NCBI GenBank assembly: GCA_027489035.1 | Contig: JAIYAN010000001.1 | Coordinates: 145,199-209,198, forward strand | Length of the DNA stretch: 64,000 nucleotides | From: Chitinophagaceae bacterium | Lineage (GTDB): Bacteria; Bacteroidota; Bacteroidia; Chitinophagales; Chitinophagaceae | Direction: 5' to 3' | In this document: in pieces, positions 56,474-64,000 of the stretch | Layout of the letters: every line of letters begins with the position of its first letter | Position numbering within the stretch: position 1 is the stretch's first letter | Notes under the pieces: model-generated | What the model saw: the letters and a program-made list of their open reading frames with translations, nothing else | What the model was told of the DNA's origin: nothing | The model's database searches: none | Program-made: the position numbers and the translations under genes

Positions 56474-56490
56474 TTGTAATAGAAATACAA
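56474..56490 (-). promoter_or_regulatory. 17-bp palindromic operator copy, TTGTAA-TAGAA-ATACAA; minus-strand -7 TACTTTTG at 56456-56463
   Basis: One mismatch; perfect -7 on the minus strand at 10-bp spacing. Confidence 0.7.
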
Positions 56491-56518
56491 TTGAAATAAT
56501 TTTCAATAAAATCTGAGA

Positions 56519-56535
56519 TTGTAAAAAGATTCCAA
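56519..56535 (+). promoter_or_regulatory. 17-bp palindromic operator copy, TTGTAA-AAAGA-TTCCAA, with -7 TAAGTTTG at 56546-56553
   Basis: One mismatch; perfect -7 at 10-bp spacing. Confidence 0.8.
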
Positions 56536-56588
56536 TCAGGACTTTTAAGTTTGTAAAATATAATCTTCCTCATTTAAAAATCAACCAT

Positions 56589-57935
56589 ATGAATATCAAT
56601 ATCGACAATTTAAAAAAGCTCATTGAATCTATTAGAAACATCCATTTTTTTCAACGATTATTCAGCTGGGGAAAAATCAGACAGCAATTAATAGATGGTG
56701 TGACAGATCTTCAAAAAATGGAATCTTTGATTGAACAATTAAACAATCAAAACGATGTATTGATTTTGGAATTAAATACTTCAAATGCAAATTTAAAAGC
56801 AGCTAACGATATCGTTTCTAGGTATGATGGAGAAAGAGAAAAATTGAATTATATCATTCAAGAAAAAGAAAACAAATTAACCAAAATTGAAAAAGACCTA
56901 TCCTCCGTTATTACAGAAAATGAAAACAATAAAATCAATCTTGCCAAATCTGAAAATCATTTGGCTGTATTAACTCAAAAACATCAATCAATGGAGGTTG
57001 AGTTATTAAAAACACGAGACGAGAACAACAATTTAAATGCCGAAGAAAAAAATAGAAGGGATAAATATGAACAAGATGTTGTTGTACTGAATGCCATAAG
57101 AACGCAAATTCAAGATGATCGAAATAGGGAATTAAATGATAGAGCCATTGCAGAAGCTAATAGAAGAGATAAACTTAAAGAAACCTGGAGCAAGCATCAG
57201 ATTAATGTAAAAGGATTGATAAAAAACATTTGTCAAAAACATACCATTGAATATGTTGAGGCCGTTCCATTCAAAGGAGAACCAGATAACACGATTAAAA
57301 TTTGCGATGAGTTTGTAATCTTTGATGCAAAAAGTCCAGCTACAGATGATTTAAGTAATTTCCCAACTTACATTAAAACACAAGCCGAATCTGCGAAAAA
57401 ATATGCAAAGCATGAAAATGTAAAATCGGATATCTTTTTTGTGATACCGACCAATACATTAGAACGACTGACTCAATTTGTATTCAACTTGGCTGATTAT
57501 AATGTGTTTATTATTTCAGTTGATGCACTTGAACAAATCATGCTTAGTTTAAAGAAGATTGAAGAATATGAATTTGCAGAGCAATTGAGTCCGGAAGAGC
57601 GTGACAATATTTGCAGGATACTTGGGAAGTTTGCGCATCTTACTAAAAGACGCATTCAAATAGACAGTTTTTTTGCCAAACAATTTATAGAACTCGCATA
57701 TAAATCGGAAGCTGATTTACCAAAAGATATCTTTGAAAAAGTTGTAGAATTTGAACGATCTGAAAAACTAAATCCCCCAATAGAGAAAAGAGCAAAAGCC
57801 ATTAGCACCAAAGAATTGGAAAAAGATTTAAACAAAATAAATAACGAAGCTTTTTCAAAAGGCATAATCATTGATGATACTAAAATTTCTAATGGAATAA
57901 ACGAGTTGGATTTATACAAACCTGAGAACGAGTAA
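56589..57935 (+). CDS. Coiled-coil protein with RmuC-like domain
   Basis: 448 aa; long N-terminal coiled coil, then IKICDEFVIFDAKSPATDDLSNFPTYIKTQAESAKKYAKHENVKSDIFFVIPTNTLERL resembling RmuC (VIDSK...F.P.E). Confidence 0.6.
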   Translation: MNINIDNLKKLIESIRNIHFFQRLFSWGKIRQQLIDGVTDLQKMESLIEQLNNQNDVLILELNTSNANLKAANDIVSRYDGEREKLNYIIQEKENKLTKIEKDLSSVITENENNKINLAKSENHLAVLTQKHQSMEVELLKTRDENNNLNAEEKNRRDKYEQDVVVLNAIRTQIQDDRNRELNDRAIAEANRRDKLKETWSKHQINVKGLIKNICQKHTIEYVEAVPFKGEPDNTIKICDEFVIFDAKSPATDDLSNFPTYIKTQAESAKKYAKHENVKSDIFFVIPTNTLERLTQFVFNLADYNVFIISVDALEQIMLSLKKIEEYEFAEQLSPEERDNICRILGKFAHLTKRRIQIDSFFAKQFIELAYKSEADLPKDIFEKVVEFERSEKLNPPIEKRAKAISTKELEKDLNKINNEAFSKGIIIDDTKISNGINELDLYKPENE

Positions 57936-58047
57936 ATGAGATGAATTATTAAATTTATAAAAATTGCATCTTCAACAATTAATTCCATTAGAAAAAAAAG
58001 TATATTTATGTAATTACATCTTTAAAAAATCAATTTAAAAACACAAA

Positions 58048-58779
58048 ATGAAACAACATTTAAATACTTTATTAATTTGTTTAGCCGTAATAATAGGAAT
58101 AACAATTCTTGGAAATGCTTATAAATATAAATTCACCTCTACTGAAACCGTTTCTGTAACAGGATTGTCTGAAAAAGATTTCACCAGCGATTTAATCGTT
58201 TGGGGTGGCTCGTTTAACAGAAATGCAATGGAATTAAAAGAAGCCTATGCTGCTTTGAAACAAGATGAAGCGGCAATAAAAACTTATTTGAATTCGAAAG
58301 GTATTGTAGATAGTTGCATTGTATTTTCGGCGGTAAGCATGACTAAAGAATTTCAGCGCCAATATGATGATAGAGGAAATGAAATAAGCGCAAGTTTTGC
58401 AGGTTATACCTTAACAGGAAATGTGCGTGTAGAATCTCATGCAATAGAAACAGTTGAAAAATTATCGAGAGAAATTACAGAATTATTGGAAAAGGGAATT
58501 GAATTGAATTCAAATACGCCGGAATATTACTACACTAAATTAAATGAATTAAAAATAGACCTTTTGGCCAAAGCAAGTGAAGATGCCAAAACAAGAGCAG
58601 AAACTATCGCCAAAAACAGTGGTGCATCTTTAGGCAACATTAAAAAAGCCAATATGGGCGTTTTTCAAATTACAGGAAAAAATGTGAACGAAACATTTAG
58701 CTATGGCGGTTCATTTAATACCAGCAGCAAATTAAAAACGGCTTCTATTACATTGAAAGTAGATTATCAATTGAAGTAA
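58048..58779 (+). CDS. SIMPL (DUF541) domain protein
   Basis: 243 aa; VSVTGLSEKDFTSDLIVWGGSF...LLAKASEDAKTRAETIAKNSGASLGNIKKA. Confidence 0.88.
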   Translation: MKQHLNTLLICLAVIIGITILGNAYKYKFTSTETVSVTGLSEKDFTSDLIVWGGSFNRNAMELKEAYAALKQDEAAIKTYLNSKGIVDSCIVFSAVSMTKEFQRQYDDRGNEISASFAGYTLTGNVRVESHAIETVEKLSREITELLEKGIELNSNTPEYYYTKLNELKIDLLAKASEDAKTRAETIAKNSGASLGNIKKANMGVFQITGKNVNETFSYGGSFNTSSKLKTASITLKVDYQLK

Positions 58780-58872
58780 TTAACCAATTGATTTGAATAC
58801 ATAACCATTTTATTAAAATGGACAATTTAGACAAGATTTCTGATAAGAATATCATTTATCTTTGCCCACTTT

Positions 58873-60459
58873 ATGAAATATATCAACGAAATCAATAAGC
58901 GGAAAACATTTGCCATCATTTCTCACCCGGATGCCGGAAAAACAACGTTAACGGAAAAGTTCTTGTTGTTTGGTGGCGCCATTCAAACTGCGGGTGCTGT
59001 AAAAAGCAATAAAATCAAAAAACATGCAACGAGTGATTTCATGGAAATCGAGCGTCAAAGAGGTATAAGTGTTGCAACGAGTGTAATGACTTTTGAATAC
59101 AAAGACTTTTTGATAAATCTACTAGATACGCCTGGGCATAAGGACTTTGCTGAAGATACCTATAGAACATTAACTGCGGTAGATAGTGTGGTTTTGGTGA
59201 TAGACAGCGTAAATGGTGTGGAAGCACAAACGCGTAGATTGATGGAAGTAATTGCGATGCGAAAAACACCCGTTATTGTATTTATCAATAAAATGGATCG
59301 TGATGGGAAAAACAGATTCGACCTTTTGGAAGAAATCGAAAACGAATTAAAAATTCAACTTCATCCAATGACCGTGCCTATAAACAGTGGAAAGGATTTT
59401 AAAGGTGTGTATAATCTACATGAAAAAAATCTGGTATTATTCACTGCAGGAACTAAAGCAAACGATGAAGATGTATTGGAAATAAGCGATTTAAATGACG
59501 CAAAATTAGATTCGATCATTGGCGATAAAAATGCAGAAATTTTACGAGAAGATGTAGAGTTAATTGATGGAGTTTATGGCGAATTGAATGAAGCAGATTA
59601 TTTATCAGGTAACACGGCTCCCGTATTTTTTGGTAGTGCCGTAAATAATTTCGGGGTTAGAGAGATGCTAAATACTTTTATAAGAATAGCTCCTACCCCA
59701 CGTCCGCGTGGCACAACAACACGCGATGTAAATCCGGAAGAAGATAAATTCAGCGGTTTTATTTTTAAAATACATGCCAATTTAGATCCAAAGCATAGAG
59801 ATAGAATTGCCTTTTTAAGGGTATGTTCGGGCAAGTTTTCGAGAAATACTTTTTACAATCACGTTCGATTGGAAAAAGATGTTCGTTTTAATAATCCATA
59901 TAGCTTTTTAGCTCGTCAAAAAGATGTCATTGAAGAAGCATACCCAGGCGATGTTGTGGGTTTGTTCGACACAGGGAATTTTAAAATTGGAGACACCTTG
60001 ACGGAAGGTGAACAATATTATTTCACGGGTATACCTAGCTTTTCACCAGAAATATTTAAAGAGGTTTCTAACAAAGACCCGATGAAAACCAAGCAGCTCG
60101 AAAAGGGCTTGATGCAATTAACAGATGAGGGTGTAGCCCAGTTGTTTACTCAGTTTGGTGGCAATAAAAAAATTATTGGTTGCGTTGGTGAGCTTCAATT
60201 CGAGGTGATACAATATCGACTTTTACAAGAGTATGGCGCTTCTGTACAAATGAATAATCTGCCGTTTTATAAAGCATGTTGGCTAACGAGTAAAGATGCA
60301 AAAAAATTGGATGATTTCACAAAATACAAACAAGCCAATATTGCAGCAGATAAAGATGGCAATATTGTTTATCTCGCACAAAGCGAATGGTTTTTAAATA
60401 CGGAAATAACCAATAACCCAGATATAGAATTTCATTTTACTTCGGAAATACACAAATAA
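58873..60459 (+). CDS. prfC: Peptide chain release factor 3
   Basis: 528 aa; [83 protein letters not shown]. Confidence 0.96.
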   Translation: MKYINEINKRKTFAIISHPDAGKTTLTEKFLLFGGAIQTAGAVKSNKIKKHATSDFMEIERQRGISVATSVMTFEYKDFLINLLDTPGHKDFAEDTYRTLTAVDSVVLVIDSVNGVEAQTRRLMEVIAMRKTPVIVFINKMDRDGKNRFDLLEEIENELKIQLHPMTVPINSGKDFKGVYNLHEKNLVLFTAGTKANDEDVLEISDLNDAKLDSIIGDKNAEILREDVELIDGVYGELNEADYLSGNTAPVFFGSAVNNFGVREMLNTFIRIAPTPRPRGTTTRDVNPEEDKFSGFIFKIHANLDPKHRDRIAFLRVCSGKFSRNTFYNHVRLEKDVRFNNPYSFLARQKDVIEEAYPGDVVGLFDTGNFKIGDTLTEGEQYYFTGIPSFSPEIFKEVSNKDPMKTKQLEKGLMQLTDEGVAQLFTQFGGNKKIIGCVGELQFEVIQYRLLQEYGASVQMNNLPFYKACWLTSKDAKKLDDFTKYKQANIAADKDGNIVYLAQSEWFLNTEITNNPDIEFHFTSEIHK

Positions 60460-60528
60460 AAAATTCAAAAGTCAAAATTAAAAACCAAAGCATCGAATCA
60501 ATCATAATTATTTAAACAACCACTAATT

Positions 60529-60726
60529 ATGCATCGTAACAATAACGACAAAATCTTGGGAGGTGTATTATCTGGACTCGCTACTGCATTGGGCATTTCT
60601 GCTGGTTTAATCAGGGTGATATTTCTAGTAGGATTTTTCGCCATTGGAGGCATTACATTTGGCATATCATCTGGTGCCATGTTTCTAATCTATATCTTAT
60701 TGTGGATTTTCTTGCCTGCAGAATAA
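60529..60726 (+). CDS. PspC domain protein
   Basis: 65 aa; NDKILGGVLSGLATALGISAGLIRVIFLV... Confidence 0.85.
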   Translation: MHRNNNDKILGGVLSGLATALGISAGLIRVIFLVGFFAIGGITFGISSGAMFLIYILLWIFLPAE

Positions 60727-60768
60727 ACATCTTTTAAAAGTTAAAAAAATAGCAATTATATAAGAATT

Positions 60769-63700
60769 CTACCTAATCAAAAGTACATTTCCTTTAAGTA
60801 CTTTTTCTTTGCCATACTTATCGATACCTTTTACGATGTACACAAAATTCCCTGCATTTTGTTTGATACTTTTATACATCCCATCCCATGCTTTTCCCAT
60901 ATTATTTGTCTCAAAAACCAAAACGCCGTATCTATCAAAAACCCTAAAATAATCTAGGCGCTGAATTCCAACATATGTAGGTTTAAAGTTATCATTCAAG
61001 CCATCTCCGTTTGGCGTAAATGCATTCGGAATATAAAATGTTGGACCTTGTAATACTTTGATTAGTACTGTGTCATTATCTGAGCATCCAAAATTATCAG
61101 AAACGGTTAGAATAAATCGAGTATCATCTGTTAAAACAGCAATTGGATTAGCAATGGTTGAATTATTCAAAACGGAAGCCGGAGACCATAAATATTGAAT
61201 TCCCCCAGAACCATTAAGTTGATATGGATCATTATAAATTGCAATATCATCCGGTCCTGCATTAGCTACTATTTGGGGTTGCACAATAAGATTAACATTT
61301 GCTGTATCAGAGCATCCGAAAGAATTTGTCAAGACCAATTGATAATTTCCTGATGTATTTATACTACTAGGATTTGCAACCACGGTGTTATTAAAAGTCC
61401 ATGTAGTGGTTTGACTTCCTGTATTAAATGCACCATTAAGATTAAAATACGTTCCAAAGCAAATATGTTGCTCAATATCGTTTCCAAGAGATGGTTTCCT
61501 TACTACCCTTATTCTGATTTCACTTCTAGGACTTTCGCAGTTTCCATTAAATTGACTAACATAAAAACTATAAACGCCAATTACAGAGGTGGATGGAATC
61601 GGGGCAATAGAACTGCCTACTCCACCAACTGGATTTGTATACCATAGTAACGGATACGTTCCAACAGCAGTTAATGAATTAGGAATAGCGTATTGACAAA
61701 TTGTTTGACTGGATATTACCTGCGGTTTTGGTGGCGTTGGATTTACCGTAAGTTGTAAAGTTGCAATAGAATCACAACCATTATTGTTAACGAGTGTTAC
61801 AATATATGTTCCTCCTAATGTAAACGATTGACCATTCCACAAATAAGGTAATTCATTACTACAAATATTTATTGTAGTTGTACTCGTCGTTGTAAAAGCA
61901 ATAGAAAGATTTACAATTGCTAAACTATCACACCCTGCAGCATTAGTTGTAGTAAATGTATAAGATCCCGCAGCATTGTAATTTGTTCCGTTCCAGTTAA
62001 ATGGCAATTGATTGTTGCAACGAGTAACGTTTGATATGCTCTGAGTTGTATTTGTTATAGATAAATTTACAATCGCCAAACTATCACATCCTGCTGCGTT
62101 TGTTGTAGCAAAAGTATAAGCTCCAGCAACAATGTAATTCGTCCCATTCCAGTTGTATGGCAATTGATTATTGCAACGGGTGATATTAGTTATGCTTTGT
62201 GTTGTGTTAGTCACCGTAAGATTAACTATCGCCAAACTATCACATCCTGCTGCATTTATTGTGGTAAATGTGTAAGATCCCGCAGCATTGTAATTGGTTC
62301 CATTCCAATTGAATGGCAACTGATTGTTGCAACGTGTCACGTTCGTTGTGCTTTGAGTTGTATTATTTATCGTTAGATTCACTATAGCCAAGCTATCACA
62401 TCCTGCTGCATTTATTGTGGTAAATGTGTATGATCCCGCAGCATTGTAATTGGTTCCATTCCAGTTGAATGGCAACTGGTTATTACAACGAGTAACATTG
62501 GTTGTGCTTTGAGTTGTATTATTTATCGTTAGATTCACTATAGCCATACTATCACATCCTGCTGCATTTATTGTTGTAAATGTGTAAGATCCCGCAGCAT
62601 TGTAATTGGTTCCATTCCAGTTGAATGGCAATTGATTATTACAACGAGTAACATTGATTGTGCTCAAAGTAGTATTTGCTACTGTGAGATTTACAATTGC
62701 TAAACTATCACAACCTGCAGCATTTGATGTTGTATATGTATAAGCTCCTGCTGTACTGTAATTTGCTCCATTCCAATTGTATGGTAATTGATTGTTACAA
62801 CGGGTAATGTTGGATGTGCTTTGAGTTGTATTATTTATAGATAAATTCACAATCGCCAAGCTATCACATCCTGCGACGTTTGTTGTTGTAAAAGTGTAAG
62901 TACCAGCAGAATTGTAGTTTGTTCCGTTCCAGTTGTATGGCAATTGATTGTTGCAAAGCGTAATGTCGGTAATACTTTGAGTGGTATTTGTTATTGTAAG
63001 ATTTACAATTGCTAAACTATCACAACCAGCAGCATTTGTTATACTAAATGTATAAGTCCCTGCTGCATTGTAATTTGTTCCATTCCAGTTGTATGGCAAT
63101 TGATTGTTGCAACGAGTAATGATGGTTGTGCTTTGTGTGGTGTTAGGCACAGTAAGATTGACTATCGCTAAACTATCACATCCTGCAGTGTTTGTTGTAC
63201 TAAATGTATAAACCCCTGCTGTATTGTAATTTGTCCCATTCCAGTTGTAAGGCAACTGATTGTTGCAACGAGTAATATTTGTAACGCTTTGAATTGTATT
63301 TGTAACCGTAAGATTTATAATCGCTAAACTATCACATCCTGCTCCGTTTGTTGTTGTGAAAGTGTAAGTGCTAGCAATATTGTAGTTTGTTCCATTCCAA
63401 TTGTATGGCAATTGATTATTGCAACGAGTAATATTTGTAATGCTTTGCGTGGTGATAGTTACCGTAAGATTCACTATCGCCAAACTATCACATCCTGCTG
63501 CATTTATTGTTGTAAAAGTGTAAGCTCCTGCTGCATTATAGTTTGTGCCGTTCCAATTGTATGGCAATTGATTGTTACATCGAGTAACATTGGTTATGCT
63601 CTGAGTAGTATTAGTTACTGTAAGATTTACAATCGCCAAGCTATCACAGCCTGCAGCATTGGTTGTTGTAAATGTATAAGCCCCGGCTCCATTGTAGTTT

Positions 63701-64000
63701 GTTCCGTTCCAAGAATATGGCAATTGATTGTCACAACGTGTAATGTTTGTGATGCTTTGAGTTTCAAGTTTAATTGCCAAATTCAATATCGCTATACTAT
63801 CACAGTTAACTGAGTTAGGCACCGGCCCAAATGTATATGCTCCAGCGCTATTGTAATTATTGCCATTCCAAACATATGGTAGCTGATTCTGACATAATGA
63901 TAAATTTGTTATGCTACTACTTGTTGTACTAACACTCAATGTCAGTGTTGCCAAGCTATCACAACCTGCAACATTAGTTAAAGTAGCAGTTTGAGTGCCC
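60769..64000 (-). CDS. Large repeat-containing secreted protein with gliding-motility/T9SS type B C-terminal domain (5' end beyond window)
   Basis: C-term PTFYIPNAFTPNGDGLNDNFKPTYVGIQRLDYFRVFDRYGVLVFETNNMGKAWDG; the frame stays open to 64000 (GTQTATLTNVAGCDSLATLTLSV), so the track start at 63954 is not the true start. Confidence 0.93.
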   Translation of the reverse strand, partial: GTQTATLTNVAGCDSLATLTLSVSTTSSSITNLSLCQNQLPYVWNGNNYNSAGAYTFGPVPNSVNCDSIAILNLAIKLETQSITNITRCDNQLPYSWNGTNYNGAGAYTFTTTNAAGCDSLAIVNLTVTNTTQSITNVTRCNNQLPYNWNGTNYNAAGAYTFTTINAAGCDSLAIVNLTVTITTQSITNITRCNNQLPYNWNGTNYNIASTYTFTTTNGAGCDSLAIINLTVTNTIQSVTNITRCNNQLPYNWNGTNYNTAGVYTFSTTNTAGCDSLAIVNLTVPNTTQSTTIITRCNNQLPYNWNGTNYNAAGTYTFSITNAAGCDSLAIVNLTITNTTQSITDITLCNNQLPYNWNGTNYNSAGTYTFTTTNVAGCDSLAIVNLSINNTTQSTSNITRCNNQLPYNWNGANYSTAGAYTYTTSNAAGCDSLAIVNLTVANTTLSTINVTRCNNQLPFNWNGTNYNAAGSYTFTTINAAGCDSMAIVNLTINNTTQSTTNVTRCNNQLPFNWNGTNYNAAGSYTFTTINAAGCDSLAIVNLTINNTTQSTTNVTRCNNQLPFNWNGTNYNAAGSYTFTTINAAGCDSLAIVNLTVTNTTQSITNITRCNNQLPYNWNGTNYIVAGAYTFATTNAAGCDSLAIVNLSITNTTQSISNVTRCNNQLPFNWNGTNYNAAGSYTFTTTNAAGCDSLAIVNLSIAFTTTSTTTINICSNELPYLWNGQSFTLGGTYIVTLVNNNGCDSIATLQLTVNPTPPKPQVISSQTICQYAIPNSLTAVGTYPLLWYTNPVGGVGSSIAPIPSTSVIGVYSFYVSQFNGNCESPRSEIRIRVVRKPSLGNDIEQHICFGTYFNLNGAFNTGSQTTTWTFNNTVVANPSSINTSGNYQLVLTNSFGCSDTANVNLIVQPQIVANAGPDDIAIYNDPYQLNGSGGIQYLWSPASVLNNSTIANPIAVLTDDTRFILTVSDNFGCSDNDTVLIKVLQGPTFYIPNAFTPNGDGLNDNFKPTYVGIQRLDYFRVFDRYGVLVFETNNMGKAWDGMYKSIKQNAGNFVYIVKGIDKYGKEKVLKGNVLLIR
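61880..64000. repeat. Tandem 156-bp coding repeats (52 aa, about 14 units in view)
   Basis: Unit TNTTQSITNVTRCNNQLPYNWNGTNYNAAGAYTFTTTNAAGCDSLAIVNLTV; e.g. ttgcaacg at 62171 and 62327 differ by 156 bp. Confidence 0.9.

Noticed and set aside
1-64000. CRISPR arrays, tRNA/rRNA genes, transposases or reverse transcriptase-based diversifiers
   Set aside because: Searched by eye; all regular repeats found are within protein-coding TPR, coiled-coil or adhesin regions, and no RT or transposase-like ORF is present.

Overview
AT-rich Bacteroidota-type window. Indicators are T9SS gliding-motility C-terminal domains, TAnnTTTG-like -7 promoter elements, and the DUF4407, SIMPL and PspC families. It reads as a large accessory/conflict island between ordinary genes (a membrane-protein operon with DUF4407 and YidD-like proteins on the left; SIMPL, prfC, PspC and a repeat adhesin on the right). 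The island has three layers. (1) A minus-strand operon at 9.4-25.7 kb encodes STAND/NACHT-like NTPases. Two NTPase halves and two winged-helix/TPR-like halves are separate, translationally coupled ORFs, next to one full-length paralog. (2) A second minus-strand operon at 27.7-39.3 kb is headed by an AbiE-like toxin-antitoxin pair with a 12-bp inverted-repeat operator. It continues into a zinc-ribbon STAND-TPR protein, a MoxR AAA+ ATPase and a giant LRR protein, and converges with a DUF2201/vWA-like gene. (3) The most notable signal is a dispersed regulon at 26-57 kb. I count twelve copies of a 17-bp palindrome (consensus TTGTAA-N5-TTACAA), most of them exactly 10 bp upstream of a TAnnTTTG-like -7 box. 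They precede a vWA protein, a NADAR protein, an ADP-ribosylglycohydrolase operon, a possible ART-like protein, an AAA+ ATPase, a P-loop-less FtsK-like protein, an RmuC-like protein and small two-TM proteins. A WYL-domain regulator lies in the middle. All five STAND N-terminal regions carry an HEPN-like RN-x(3-4)-H-G motif. No tRNA, rRNA, CRISPR array or transposase was recognised. All family calls were made by eye from the translated ORFs; no searches were run.
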